Positions 1 through 12,027 of a stretch of 64,000 nucleotides of DNA are shown in pieces (position 1 is the first letter of the stretch; every line of letters begins with the position of its first letter). The DNA is from Margaritifera margaritifera (Eukaryota > Mollusca > Bivalvia > Unionida > Margaritiferidae). The DNA lies in the NCBI GenBank assembly GCA_029931535.1, contig JAQPZY010001346.1, positions 2,170,001 through 2,234,000 of the forward strand, written 5' to 3'. Both the position numbers and the translations under genes were made by a program. Under the pieces are notes generated by a model that saw nothing but the letters and a program-made list of their open reading frames with translations, was not told the DNA's origin and ran no database searches.

Positions 1-540
1 ATGAAAAAGTTTAGGCTATAAACAAAATGGTGCTCAATTAGAATACATAAAGCATAAAAAAGACAAAATATCCATTAAAATGTTTGGATATACAGAATGA
101 GTGTATAGAGTTAAAAAAAAATAATAATAACAAAACTGATGTAAACTTGGAAATGTTACATCCAACTGGTAATGACTGAAATTAAAGCAATAGAAGAACA
201 GCAGACAATACTGATACCATGTACTTGATGATATTATAAAAATGAGTTGAGTGGGGATTTACAATGAAAAAGTTATCTGGACTTTGTGTGATATAAGACA
301 ACAGTCATGTGATGAAAATAAATATATTCTCAATCTGTCTCTTACAGTGCAAAACAGTCATACACACGAAGGAATGTTGAAAAAAAAAACTGCCTTGTAC
401 TTTATGGACAGTTCTCCTTCAATTCCAGGTAATGTTTTATTTTCCCAAAGGAAAGAATGCTTTGATAGTTGACATTAAAAAACCCTGCACAGTTTTCCAC
501 ATCATGTGATAGAAATTTTAAGGTTTCACTGTACTATAGG
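1..540. other. No recognisable feature
   Basis: AT-rich intronic-type sequence. I see no exon with good splice sites and no repeat. If the RNF213-like gene on the minus strand is intact, its next exon lies here unseen or beyond the left edge. Confidence 0.4.
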
Positions 541-660
541 CAGGTGCAACCTATGGCCCACAGGTAAAAACATCCGGCCCATTACCTCGTTTTATCTGCT
601 TATTTACATCATAGCATGTGGCTTTAAAAATCGCTGATCCAGCCCGTGCCCTGGAGGAAG
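541..660. mobile_element. Possible hAT MITE terminus fragment
   Basis: The stretch begins CAGGTGCAACCTATGGCCC, which resembles the CAGTGGTTC-CAACCTGTGGCCC ends typical of Charlie/Tip100-type hAT MITEs and the better copy at 35668-35945. No matching right end or target duplication is visible, so it would be a truncated relic. Confidence 0.3.
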
Positions 661-734
661 CTGCACATGCCTGCTGTACTATGTAAATAAATATTATATA
701 AGCTTTGAATGATTTTAAAAGAATCTGCTCTCAC

Positions 735-809
735 CTGTGGAATTTTCTCCTGTAGCTTTCTAAAAACTGTGGCATTAGTGTATTCAGCTCTATACACCAT
801 CAACTCAAT
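735..809 (-). CDS. RNF213-like E3 ligase, internal exon (fourth seen here)
   Basis: A 75-nt exon read on the minus strand. It starts after a pyrimidine-rich tract ending TTTAG and stops at CAG|GTGAGA. It encodes 25 residues (starting IELMVYRAEYTN, ending KLQEKIPQ) with phase 0 at both ends. The upstream exon at 6050-5837 also ends in phase 0, so the two join as ...SWIDIE|IELMVYRAEY.... The pattern of an aromatic-Arg-Asp/Glu stretch, then F-x-x-L and IPQ, matches what I recall of the C-terminal region of RNF213/mysterin proteins. The intron to the previous exon is about 5 kb and full of repeats. Identification is by memory; splice sites and phase are seen directly. Confidence 0.6.
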
Positions 810-939
810 CTAAATGACACAAAACAGACATTAAGATAACTCCAAAACAGAAGGATGCAATCAGCTTTATATCTCAGTTAATGGTAAAATGAGTACTGTA
901 AATGGTACATGATATGCCCACCATGTAAAACTTTCATTG

Positions 940-1440
940 ATCGGATACTTTACTTTTTTAATCCAAAATCAATAGGTGTCTTCCTTGTCTTGAATGAAGA
1001 AAGCCACAACATTTGATCAAGATAAAAGACACAGAAAGCAAGTTACCTTCTGGAAACCATTTTTCTTCTTTAGTCTTGGTGACTTTAATCTAGTGACCCC
1101 GAAACTGTTATGTACCTTTCTCATCTCAAATGCAAGCCATCTGCAAAGTTTGGTCATGATTTATGGCATGGGAGTTATTCTGAGGAAACCATTTTTCTTC
1201 TTGGAGTGCCTCTGGCATTGACATTTGATCTTTTAATCCCAAAATCAATAGGGTGTCTTCCTTGTCTCAGATTCAACCAATCTACAAAATTTAGTCAAGC
1301 CATGTAGTACAGAACATAAGTAATTTTAATAAAAATAATTTTTTCCTTCTTTTAGTTCCTGTGACCTTGACCTCTGATCTTTTGTCCCTAAAATGAATAG
1401 GTATCTTCCTTGAATGAGGTGCAAGCAGGCAACATAATCA
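940..1440. repeat. Degenerate tandem repeat, 'gaccttgacctttgatc' type
   Basis: Several diverged units share 'aaaccatttttcttctt', 'ccaaaatcaatagg-tgtcttccttgtct' and 'gaccttgacctctgatctttt'. Unit length is roughly 110-170 bp and irregular. The same family reappears at 10700-11520, and short pieces occur at 34330 and 35060. Short open frames here are by-products of the repeat. Confidence 0.6.
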
Positions 1441-1474
1441 TTTTCAAGTCTGATCAAAATGGGATCAATAATAT

Positions 1475-1885
1475 GGTTTCTAGAGTTTAACAAGCTTGGC
1501 CAATCAGATGCAAGATGAACTCATTAATATGTATGGATCTTGCTCATTATCGAACTTGTGCAAGATATTGATGATGGAAGCATACATTCCAAGTTTGATC
1601 AAAATTGACTCAGAAGTATTGCCTCCAGAGCGGTAACAAGCTCAGTCAATCAGATGCAAAATCAACTAATTAGCATGCACGGATCTTGCTCATTATTGTA
1701 CTTGTCTGAGTTCTTAATGACATAAACAAATATTCCAAGTTTCATGAAAATTGGATCAGAAATGTGGCCTCCCGAGTGGTAACAAGCTCAACAAATCAAA
1801 TGCAAGATCACCCATTAGCATGTGTGGATCTCACTCATTATCGAACTTATTTGAGACCTTAATGATATAAGCATATATTCCAATT
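1475..1885. repeat. Tandem repeat, about 146 bp x about 2.8
   Basis: Three successive units share 'ggtaacaagctca', 'caatcagatgcaa', 'attagcatg-gtggatct' and 'gctcattat-gaactt'. They start near 1478, 1620 and 1765. No coding potential is visible. Confidence 0.65.
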
Positions 1886-2550
1886 ATATTTAGTTGTCAA
1901 TCACTAAAAGTGTCAACCAAGGTTATTGTCTAATAATAGATTGTTAATCTGTAATGAGCTAGAATGAATGTTAAGTAGTCACATGGCTAATACTGACCAA
2001 TGATCTATCATGGCTAGCATTAGTAGCACTGCTCTGTTACAAGCTGTCACTGTTTTCTAGTGTTTCTTTTTTCAACTTATTTCTCTTATATCTCGATTTA
2101 TCTGTTTGTTTTCCAATCTCAGAATGTGATATTTTCCTATCTGAGACACATCTTGTATGACTTTGCTTAGCTGACATTCATCACCCTGGATATATTTCAT
2201 TGGATGTATCCACAACTTGAAATGTACAGAGATTCCTTCTACGATGGTGTCTGATTTACTATGTGCTTTGTTTCCTTCATGTAGACTTTGCATATTTCTT
2301 TGGTTTTATGCTTTCCCCAGTAATTCTTCATCATCATTACACTTTAGATACTAGTGATTTACTTTTACATTTTCTTTCATCTATTAAAATTGGACCGACC
2401 AGATTTAAATCAACTACATGGACTTGTAGAGTAGGCCAAACACATCATCGTACTTTATCCAAAAATTGAACTGTGTTGAAGTTAAAAAACTAACTTTCTG
2501 CATGAGTAATAGCTATTTCCACAAATTCTAAACATTCTGAATTTATTTCT
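1886..2550. other. No recognisable feature
   Basis: Both strands carry only short, low-quality frames. No splice-flanked exon or repeat boundary was found. Confidence 0.4.
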
Positions 2551-2584
2551 TTGTTCAAACACTCAGTTCCTGCAATACAAGCTG

Positions 2585-2617
<33 letters not shown>

Positions 2618-4190
2618 GCAATAGCAGTTACATAAATAGAACAATAGAATTGACTCCACCCACCCAGACTTTTGACACTCAATCCCCGAATGCTCCAAGT
2701 CACAACAACAATGGCAGCACTCTGTTAGTAGCTATTCAAGAGCCGATGCAAACTGTCAACAGTTTTCAGAACAATTTATCTTCTCTGCTGGAGAAAGTTA
2801 GCTTGCCAGACAAATCTGCAACTCATGGGGAAATAGCCACTCATTTGGAAATAAATCAGTTCCACAGTAATTAAGGTTACATTTTCACTTCAGAATTGGC
2901 TATGTGCCCTTCTGGAAGTCAGATTACATTGTCTGCTACTGTGACAAACACCAGCAGAGTGTGTGTACAGACACAGTATAGATATTCTGCTGAATCTTTA
3001 CCATTTGTCGAGACAGTTTCTCCTCAACTTCGTATAAATGTAACAGAAGATAAGGACATGAACTGCACTCCTTATACCATATTATAACAGCACCTCATGT
3101 TCAGGTGACAAACTGAAAAAGCCAGATCCGAGACTTACAGAGACCTGACATTTAGTGAATTTATTCATGCTTTTGGAATTTATAAGAGTATTATGTGTGA
3201 AGCCTTTTTCCAGTGACAGTCTGAATTAGACTTGTATCAAGCGAACCTTATTGACATGAGCACCAAGTATGGTGGTCAGGGATTTTACATGTATTATAAA
3301 CAGTTTACTGCTAAGGCAGTTACCCATCTGAAATATCAGAGCCTTACAGTCAATTGGTCTGTGCATAACAATACCTTAGTTTGTAACATTTTTGCAAGTT
3401 GCAAAACAGTGACATGTGTATACTGTAATAGTTCTGTGCACACTAGATCATTTTATCAAACACCTGTGACAATCCCAGCATAAACCAACCCTCTTTTCCT
3501 AGTGGCCAATAAATAATCAGTGGATACATATGCAAGGGCACATCAATTTCACCAAGGATGTGAAAGATGTAATAATTTTAATGGGGAACATGGTTGTTTT
3601 AGAAAATGATGCAACAATCTTCAAGTTTGCCTCCAATGTAAGAAAGACCACCCTAAACATCAGTGTTATGGAGTCAGAAAACGATTTGGTGATCAGAAAC
3701 AACAGTTCCTCCAAAAAGAGCCATTAGTTATAAACATGCCACAAGTCTCTATGCCTATTAACATTGATAAAATTGAATTGTTTCTTCAGGACCACCTTGA
3801 TGAAACTTTGTTTCAAATTTAATTCAGGGCCTTTGCTTTGGATTTAATAAAGGTATTCAGTGCTTACTAATTCCATCACTAGAGTGTAAGAATCTTCTGC
3901 TCAAACTCAACCTGACATAACATCCTAACAACCCAACAGGTACAGTCACAGGTCCCTAAAGGTTTTTTTTAGCAGGATGTGATGATCCTTCTCCCTTCCA
4001 CACTTTACTGAGTGAATCCAACTAGATTAACAGAAGGGAAATATTAAAAGAAGAAATGTTTGACAGTGGACTTGTCAGCTCCTCAAAATGATTGACTGAA
4101 TCCTTCTTTCAATGAGTTGACTGACAAAGAGCACTTTTCCTTGCACTATGTGACAGTAGATCATGTTATTGATCTATTGATGTGACACCT
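2551..4190 (+). pseudogene. Decayed DIRS-like retroelement: gag-like ORF and start of RT
   Basis: One reading frame runs from 2551 to about 3483, broken by several stops (for example at 2872 and 3085). It then continues in neighbouring frames. The first part is Asn-rich, partly from a (CAA)n tract at 2584-2613. Next come FSEFIHAFGIYKSIMCE, YGGQGFYMYYKQF and NWSVHNNTLVCNIFA. A Cys/His cluster follows, containing CNNF, CLQCKKDHPKHQC and then MPINIDKIELFLQDH. This order matches the gag-like protein upstream of the reverse transcriptase in DIRS-type tyrosine-recombinase elements of invertebrates. Further on, LSAPQND (about 4070) and HFSLHYVTVDHVIDLL (about 4130-4180) resemble the N-terminal RT block. 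No RT catalytic motif, recombinase or terminal repeat is visible. It lies in an intron of the RNF213-like gene. Confidence 0.5.
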
Positions 4191-4517
4191 TTAAGCGTAT
4201 ACCTATTCATCCATCTCTTTGGCCCTTCCATGGTATTAAGTGGAACAATAAATATTATTTTTACACCAGACTGGTACTTGGGAGCAGATCAAGTCCAAAG
4301 ATCTTTGATTATTTATCTACAGCCATTTGTTGGATAGCAAAGCAGAAATTTTGCATTGGAAATATTCTACACTTATTAGGTGACTTTTTGATGGTGGACT
4401 CACCAGATTTAGACTCTAATTGTACCATGAACTTGCTATCATATATAACCAAGGTACATTTGTGCATTATATAATCCTGCAGGTCTACCCCATGTACATT
4501 ATGATATAAACATGCTG

Positions 4518-4537
4518 GCCCCCCCCCCCCCCCCCCC
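4518..4537. repeat. Poly-C tract
   Basis: An uninterrupted run of about 19 C on the plus strand, prone to length error in sequencing. Confidence 0.9.
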
Positions 4538-4809
4538 AAGTAAGAAGTGATTGAAGAAAATTAATACTGAGGAAGACTGTATCAAGGAATTTACTCCTGC
4601 AACTTTTTGAGTGGAATACACATGAATCATAGGATTTTTAGAACTTTACAAGTCACCTGTCCCCCCTATAGATTCCCTAAATTTACAATAATAATAATAA
4701 TGACAACAATTCACAATAAAATAAGACACTCATCTGATCATGAGATACATGTTTAAAGTGTCCTTTATGAAAGACATGCCCTTTATAGACTCTGGGGGAA
4801 ACACTCTGT

Positions 4810-5190
4810 ATTCCACAGACCAATGCATTTTAAAGACAGAAACTGTGTATTTTTTAATTAAATGTTTGTGTTATTGTGATTATGTAAGTGCACGCATGCA
4901 CACACACACACACACACATTTATAATGTTTCTGTGTGTGTGGTGATGATATATGACAATGCTGAGTCTACCAGCTATTTTTTGTTATGAATATTATTATT
5001 AAATGCTTCAAAGAAAACATTTTGTTTAATTTTTTTTATTAAAATATAAATTTTCAGTCATTTTCTATAGGTTTATGTGAGTAGATAAGTTGTTCTCAAT
5101 TGTACAACATTGCTTATTTGGGTCACATACACTGACTCCCCCCTTGGGACCACAAAACACTTTTTGAGTCTCAAAATCCCTCCAATGCAA
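4810..5190 (+). mobile_element. 3' end fragment of the CATAC-ended hAT family
   Basis: Shares blocks in order with the 3' end of the element at 57827-59525: 'attttaaagacag-aactg-gtattttt', 'gacaatgct-a-tctacc', 'aaatgcttca-agaaaaca', 'ttttcagtcattt-ctatagg' and 'cactgactcccc-cttgggacc-caaaacac'. The outermost TIR is missing on the right. A (CA)n tract lies at 4898-4917. No coding remains. Confidence 0.55.
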
Positions 5191-5836
5191 AAACCATCCA
5201 ATCCTGGAAGGTTTACAGTATATGAGTTTCTTTATCAACATGTTTCACTGTAATTGACCTGGTTTAACATACAATATTTTTCTCATCTTCATAGTTTATA
5301 TTAATATACAAGTACCACTTACTGTGCATGAAAAATAAACCTGTGGTTTTCTTTAAAAAAAAACTGCAACAAAAGTTTAGTCAAAATGACTATTGTTGTT
5401 GGTTTGTTTACTTTAGAAATAAACATCAACTTCTGAAACATCAATGGCAGTAAATAAGATCTTTTTTTTAACTTGTTTTATCGAAGAAATGTAAATTGCA
5501 ATTAGCCTCTAATATAAAAATCAACTGGTTACTTACTCCTCTGGAGAACATCAAGGAAAATTTGAATGCAAGATGATTTGCCTAACTTTATCTTGGCAAT
5601 ACCAGAGTCTCTCTCAGACTTTCAGATAAATAACTTTTACTCAATTTTTACATGTAATGTTTAGCCTCATCTATCTGTCTGCCTATCTATCTATATGCAT
5701 CATTAATATTTCCATGGTTATGACTAACCTGAAAGGTCTAAATCTAGATTTAAAAATAACAAAACCTCTATCATGACTTTTACAAAATGATACAGCTAAC
5801 TGTTTTGATTGTTTCAGATTCCAAGAAAACTTTTAC
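5191..5836. other. Intronic sequence, no feature
   Basis: AT-rich sequence between the hAT fragment and the RNF213-like exon. Possible minus-strand splice signals near 5540 do not open a convincing frame. Confidence 0.4.
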
Positions 5837-6050
5837 CTCAATGTCTATCCAAGACTTTCCAAAGAGAAATCTATCCATAATTTGTCTCTCCAGGTTGGTG
5901 AAGTTGTATTCAATGGTTGTTCCCTTGCCAACCTCAAAGGAATAGTTACAGTTGGCCAGAACCAAGGGCAGAATATCCTGCTCTGGGTCATAGCTGATCA
6001 GGTGAGCTGGAGTTATGTCCCTTACCTTCACATGTGGTATCTCAGCAACT
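5837..6050 (-). CDS. RNF213-like E3 ligase, internal exon (third seen here)
   Basis: A 214-nt exon on the minus strand. It begins after TTAATTTCAG at 6051 and ends at ATTGAG|GTAAAA. Its first base completes an Arg codon begun by the previous exon (10461-10293, which ends in phase 2), then 71 codons follow and it ends in phase 0. It encodes VAEIPHVKVRDITPAHLISY, then DPEQDILPLVLANCNYSFEV, then GKGTTIEYNFTNLERQIMDR. The 'LISYDP...LPLVLANC.YS.E.GKGT..EY.F..LERQI.DRF..GK' pattern is what I remember from the C-terminal part of RNF213 proteins, which combine AAA+ modules and a RING-type E3 and act in lipid-droplet and antimicrobial ubiquitylation. There are no stops or frameshifts, so this looks like a working gene. 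Confidence 0.65.
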
Positions 6051-6719
6051 CTGAAATTAAAAACAGTCAGAGATACTGAATCAACAATTTAAATAAAATA
6101 GAAATAAATCTCTAATACAAGTGTAAAGATATTAAATTCTGATTCTGACTGCAGGCTTGTATAAATGTTGCATTATGAAATCTGATTTGTCAAATTGTTG
6201 ACATCAAATTAGTTTTGTAACTTCAAGGCTCCTAACATAATTCAATTTGAAACAAAAAGAAAAAAAAGTTAATTGTCTTTCTGAATTTACTAATAGTCAA
6301 CAGAGCCAGTGTTCACATTCTTCAATTTGAAACAAAAAGGTTTGTTAATCTTATTTTAGTTATGGTCTTTACAGACATAGCTGATGCCAGCTTCCATAGT
6401 ACGAGGTTTTTCCAGATTCACCTTGAATTTAAGTTCATTCCTGGCTTTAATATTAGGTGGAATTTCACAGTGAAACAAAAAAAACAGAAGCATTTTAAAA
6501 ATTGCCTAACTACATAGTTACTTAATAATAATAATAATGACTTTGTACAGCACCTAATCTTTAGAAACTCTAAGCGATTTACAATATTAGATAACACATA
6601 AAAACATATATAAAGACATGATTACAGAAACAAACACCATGAAATTATGCTGAAAATAATTAAGGTAAGGAAACATTATTAAGTCTTTAAGTCTGATCCT
6701 GCAGTCAAAATAGGTGAGT

Positions 6720-7330
6720 TTTAAGAGCACTCTTGAATGAGATCACTCTGTCTTTGTGTCCAAGTTCAGTGGGCAATTCATTCCATTATGCTGGGCCCTG
6801 GTATGCAAATGAATGTTGTCCATATGACTTCGTTTTGATAGTTGGAATAATGAGAATACAAGTGTTGGAAGAGGAGCATAAGTATCTTGCTGGGGTGTAC
6901 ACATGGGTGAGGACAGATAGGTATTTTGGGCTGGAGCCAGTCAACGAAATGTGGCATAGAGGACAAATTTTGTGTTTGATTCTGGATCAAATGGGTGGCC
7001 AGTGTAGGGTACAGAGCAGGGGGAAAGTGTGCTCTGTTCTTGTTACTTTACGGATCATCCAAGCAGCTGTGTTTTGAACTTTTTGAAGTTTCTGTAGTAG
7101 ATACTGAGACAAACCAGATGGAAGCGAATTACAATAGTCCAGTCTTGAAAGTACCGAAGGAACACACAAGTGTTTTAATGGCATCAACTGAAAGAAAATT
7201 GCGAATGGAGCTAATCATCTCAGCTCCAGATATGCAACTTTGCATTTGTTCATGACATGTTGGTGTAATGAGAGAGTACTGTCGCGAGTAACACCTAGGT
7301 TTTGTACTGTGTGAATTTAATGTTGGTGTT
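6720..7330 (-). pseudogene. LINE (CR1/L2-like) RT, C-terminal part
   Basis: Minus-strand frames contain SVLSRLDYCNSLPSGLSQY, then LQKLQKVQNTAAWMIRK and LCTLHWPPI. These are hallmarks of the segment after the RT fingers/palm in CR1/L2/jockey-type elements (LDYCN, QN-AA-, LHWLP-). Further down, HVYTPAR-like, IKTKSYGQHSFAY and WNELP-type pieces appear in shifting frames, and the probable 3' tail reaches about 6520. It is the downstream half of the copy that continues at 9310-9893. The pogo-like element at 7338-9306 splits the two halves. Confidence 0.65.
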
Positions 7331-7337
7331 GCTGATA

Positions 7338-9306
7338 CAGTAAAGTCCCGCTATAGCACGATGGTCGGGGTCCACAAAACGAGATCGTGCTATGTCCTGA
7401 ACCGTGCTATAACCAGCCATATCATTTACCTGAAGAAAATGATGCATGCATAAAAAAAAAAGTGTGTGTGTGTGTGTGTGTGTGTATAATAGTGGGGGCA
7501 AAACTATGTGCTTCATTGGTACAGTTACCATTTTAAATCAGGGTGGCAGGGCAATACAATGGATTTCATTGACGCAGTTATAAACTTGTTCCATATTAAA
7601 CAAGAACTACTTAAAACGGTTATTACATATTTAATATTTTTTTTTATGAATATGAAATCAGCAACTTAAGTGTAAATAGTTAAGTGTACATGGACTCGCT
7701 GGTCGTATCTATAATAATAATTCAATCAAAAATGTGCACAAAGAAGCATAATTTATATTTTAAAATATGTTTGATAGATCCAGTCGAATCATAATATTTA
7801 ATTTTTTGCTAATACATTCACGCAAACTTTTGACAAAGTTTTTCTTCTTCCCGCAACATTCATATTTGCTGGACATGTCCAAAGGGTGAAACCTGTATTC
7901 GGCTTAAAAAGTACATTTTACTTGAGCTGAAAATTCATACAGGAGGTCAAATGTACTGTATTGACCTCGTAATGTACTTGCGATAATAATTCTGCAGGTG
8001 TTTGTATACATGTAAAACAGCTTAGGAGTAAACCATTCGATTGTATGGGCACACAGTGAGTTTCATAAAAACAGTCATCATTCTTTAATGTACAGAGGAA
8101 AAAATAAATAAAATAAACCCAATATTCATTTAAACTTTTGTTTATAACTGTGACTTTGCTTCACTGCAGAGCGAAAGCTGGGAGTATAAATGTTTTATTA
8201 TATTAGCCAATCGTGCCACTCCTAACAACTTAAATGGTTCTGTTCCAATTACTGGCAGGACAGTTTTCTGTGTACATGTGAATGATCTGAAGCTAGAAAA
8301 TAAAAAAGGTTAAGAGGGGGAGAGGAGGGGTTTCATTTGTGTGGCAATTACCAAAACTGCTCCTGACAATTCGGACCATAAACTAGTTTCAGTGGGTATG
8401 TATGACGGTTGATTGAGCGGGCACTGATAGTCTATTGTCTTCCCTTAAAAAGGTAGGTAACTTAATTGATTAATAAATTCGGGTAAGAAACTTTTTCACT
8501 CCGCCACTTGTGCTTGACTTGTGAAGACCTAAATCTCGAAGCTAATTGCATTTGTTTAACTCAGGACTTAATCCTGCCCAGGACTTCAAGCTTCTCTTTA
8601 ACAGTAATAGCTTTACGTTTCTGTATCCCGTTTTCCATTGTAAATACCCACTAATTAACACTCTGACACCTATTTCTGTGAATGACTACAGCAAGAATAA
8701 TTGTTAAGGAACAACGTGGTCATTTGTATAGGGAATGCATGATATTATTCACTGGTCAGTTGATTGCGTGACGATTGTCTAATAACACCACAAAGCCACA
8801 TGCACGTGTTGGCATTTTTTATATTTTTTTATTACATGTTTTTATAAATCACTGCCCCATAATTTGAATAACCTTAAGCAGTGAGATTGACTTTGATGAT
8901 TAGCAATTACTTAAATTAATTGATTTATAAATTCCGATGAGAATCTTTTTCTTTTGAACAACAATTGTACACAGAATGCATTTGAATAAAAACACAAAGA
9001 AGACTTACTGGCTTTATTGTTCATGATTCAAAAATAATAAGATTAACACTGTTGCAGTACTTCAAGAAATTTTTGAAATTATTGTAAAATTTTGGGAGCC
9101 AAGCCACGATCGTGATATATCCAAATTCATACACAATTTCTACCTCAAAATGATAATTAATTTTTTACACATTATTTTTCGTTCTTTGAAAAAAATATTT
9201 ATTTTTTCATGTACGAAAAAATTCATGAAATTTCGTGAGCCACGCCACGATCATGTTATATCCGAATTTGTGCTATAATGAAGCGTGCTATAGCAGGGCT
9301 TTACTG
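7338..9306. mobile_element. Non-autonomous pogo/Tigger-like element with TA target duplication
   Basis: The left end CAGTAAAGTCCCGCTATAGC is mirrored on the right by the inverse complement of GCTATAGCAGGGCTTTACTG. The inverted repeats match over about 23 bases with two mismatches. Both ends are flanked by TA (7336-7337 and 9307-9308). Length is 1,969 bp. CAGT...GCTATA ends with TA duplication are typical of pogo/Tigger (Tc1-mariner superfamily). Subterminal sequence repeats the end motif with variation ('cgtgctataaccag', 'ccacgatcgtgatata'). A (GT)n run sits at 7461-7485. No transposase frame is seen, so it was probably mobilised in trans. It is inserted inside an older LINE copy. Confidence 0.75.
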
Positions 9307-9309
9307 TAC

Positions 9310-9893
9310 TTATTGTTTGAGGTAAAGGATGTGATTGAAAAAGTCTTTGCTTTGTGATCGGAATGGCTTCAGTTTTATCACCATTCATCTGCAGCTTGTT
9401 ACATGTCATCCCTGACTTCACATCGGAAATGCACCTCTCTACGCCTTGGATGGTAGCATCAACTTCAGTTGGATGGCTAGATTTGTATATTGGGTGTCAT
9501 CAGCGTACAATTGGTGAGACACCGGATGATGATCTATGACACTTGAGAATGGCTGAGTGTATAGAATGAAGAGAATGGGTTCAAGAACAGAACCCTGTGG
9601 AACACCAAAACATAGATCAACTAGGCTGGAATGTTTTCCATTTACGGACACAATTTGTGTCCTGTTGACTAAGTAGGGCTTGAATCATAGTAAGGCTGTA
9701 TCATGAACACCAAATACATGCTGGAGATGGTGAAGTAATATATCATGGTCTATTGTGTCATATGCTGCAGACAAGTCAAGGAGAGTGAGGACTGTAATCT
9801 TTCCACTATCCAAAGCAGAGAGAAGGTCATTAATTACTTTCAGAAGGGTAGTTTCAGTACTGTGGCGAGGACGATATGCAGACTTCTTCTTTT
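9310..9893 (-). pseudogene. LINE (CR1/L2-like) RT, central catalytic part
   Basis: The minus strand reads YRPRHSTETTLLKVINDLL, then LLDLSAAYDTIDHDILLHHL, then FGVPQGSVLEPILF and YADDTQ. These are the ordered RT blocks, including the catalytic YADD, of CR1/L2-type non-LTR elements. There is at least one internal stop (before FKPYLVNRTQ) and later frameshifts. The copy is 5'-truncated near 9893, as is usual for LINEs. It continues after the pogo-like insertion at 7330-6720. Confidence 0.75.
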
Positions 9894-10292
9894 ATTACCA
9901 TACAGATTTATTTAAATTTATTTTCCCCTGAAGTTAATTTAAGAACTTGCATTAAATATTTTAAATGATATGAGTTTATGCATACTGTAGTCTTGGAGTT
10001 TGTGGACACAAAAGCACAACTGATTGATATTGAAAACCCTTGCATGCGACAGCATTATGCATAGATCTTGTGACCAACAAGGTGAAACAAAGTGTTTAAC
10101 CACTGTTCAATACCGGCCCCAGTATATACAAATGTAGATTTATGTACAGACCTTAGACAGAGATACATGAACATGTGAGAAACACAGATTGTAATATAGA
10201 CCTCAGATCTGCAAATTAATTGATTTATAACTTAATTATCCAACCTTTGTACATACATGTGCAGACTGAGAAAAATAACTCTCAGTTGTTAC

Positions 10293-10461
10293 CTTCTATT
10301 GACTGCATTATTGTAGTTATCCAGGAATTCATTTTGCTTGTGAAACAGGAACTCCAGTACAGAGTAGGCACACTGGCCTGCATCACTTGCTGTAGGCAGA
10401 AGCTGGGACACAGGCGTACAGGCATCAATACGGTGTCTACAGTATTCCTTAGGTACAAACA
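10293..10461 (-). CDS. RNF213-like E3 ligase, internal exon (second seen here)
   Basis: A 169-nt exon on the minus strand between AATTCTTACAG and AATAGAAG|GTAACA. It starts with two bases that complete a Val codon from the previous exon (14278-14216, which ends with one base). It ends with two bases that the next exon (6050) completes to Arg. It encodes FVPKEYCRHRIDACTPVSQ, then LLPTASDAGQCAYSVLEFL, then FHKQNEFLDNYNNAVNR. The run 'LLP-A-DAG-C-Y-VL-FLF--QN-FL' resembles the segment upstream of 'LISYDP' in RNF213 family members as I remember them. The two neighbouring splice junctions agree in phase, which is strong internal support for the exon chain. Confidence 0.65.
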
Positions 10462-10699
10462 CTGTAAGAATTGGAAAAGCAGTTCAGTTGTTAGCCTTTC
10501 TAGAGCTTAAATGCATGATAACATTAACCACATTTATAAAAGACCAAATATGTTTTTGTAACCATTACAAGTTCCCTTTAAATGAACAGGTCACACAAAA
10601 CTATGAAAGAAAGAAAGAAACAAGAATACAGTGACTGGTACATTATATATATATATATATGTGTTTAATAGTTCTGTATATAGGAACAAACAGGACATG

Positions 10700-11520
10700 A
10701 CTGACTCTGGACAACAGTGACCTATGGGTCCTAGTGACCTTGACCTATTATTGTTTTAAGCAATAGGTTCTTACCTTGACAAAACAACAAATCATGTATG
10801 AATTTTTGTCAAGAAGATGATGTAGAACAATAGTTGTAATGTAGAAACCAATGATCTTTATCATGGTCAATTTGACCTTGACCCTTCAGCTATATGCCAT
10901 TAAGTGGTGCGTGGAAACTCTTATTCTTTATATGACTCACTGTGACATTGACCTTGTCACCAAAAAAATCAATAGATCCCAATTTTAAATTGTCCACCAA
11001 GTTTGGACTAGGTATATGGTCTAGAACTAAAGTTGTTATGCAGGAAACTGTTTTTCTTACTCTGGGTCGCAATGATCTAGGCCTTTCACCCTTTGATCCC
11101 AAAATCAACAGACATCTTTCTTACCCAAAGTGCAAACTATCCATAATGTCTGATAAAGGTACATGATCTAGAAGTAAAGTCATTAAGCAGAAAATATTTG
11201 TATTACTATGAAGCAATGATACTGACCTTTGACCTTATATCAGTAAGTTTCTTCCTTATCTGTGTGCAAGCCATTAACAAAGTATGGTCATAGTACATGT
11301 CTAGAACTCAAGTTATTGTGCAGAAATCATTTTTCTTAATATGAGTCAGAACGTTGACCTTTTGACTTTTAAAGAAGTCACTAGTCATCTTTCTTCTTCC
11401 TTACCCCAAGTGCAAGCCATTCACATAGTTTGGTCAAAGTCCATGGTCTTGAACTAAAGTTAATCTGCAGAAACTAACATGGATGGACGAACAACATCAT
11501 AGCATGATACACTCTGCCTT
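10700..11520. repeat. Degenerate tandem repeat, 'gaccttgacctttgatc' type
   Basis: About six diverged units of roughly 110-130 bp. Recurrent pieces are 'gtgacattgaccttg', 'ccaaaatcaa-agacatctttcttaccc', 'gtgcaa-ccat-cacaaagt-tggtca' and 'catggtctagaactaaagtt-tt-tgcagaaa'. Same family as 940-1440. Confidence 0.65.
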
Positions 11521-12027
11521 ATGTCGGGCATATAAAAATACTGGATGTGGCATTATAGCCATGCACCCCCCATGATTTCCGAAACAGCAACAACATTATT
11601 TCACCTTCATGCATTTGAACAACCTGTGTGCAATACAGATAGTATTACGAGATAAGGTGTGTCATACATTACTGTACCTGCTCTGCATGTAATTTCTATA
11701 AACCTATTACATTTTGTGTAACAGCCTTTCTTCACATATATTTATGGCAAGTTTCAAACACAAATTCAAATTTGTCACAGTTAAGACTGCCAAATAAATT
11801 GTCTCCAATATCACAATGATTTATCCTCCCATAATTGCTAACTCATCAATCTATGAAAAAGTATAGAGAGACAATTTTTAATAAATAAGTCATTACAAAT
11901 TATGAGTACATGCAATTTAAACCGAATTCTTTGATACTGATGACATGAAATAGTCATGTTATTGCATTATGAAAAGTTGGAAAAAGTTCTTGCAGAGAAT
12001 GAAATTTGCTCTTTGTGGCAACTAATT

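Noticed and set aside
6340..6470. Minus-strand segment reading ARNELKFKVNLEKPRTMEAG
   Set aside because: Looks protein-like but has no acceptor and no donor in phase with the RNF213-like exons; not enough to call.
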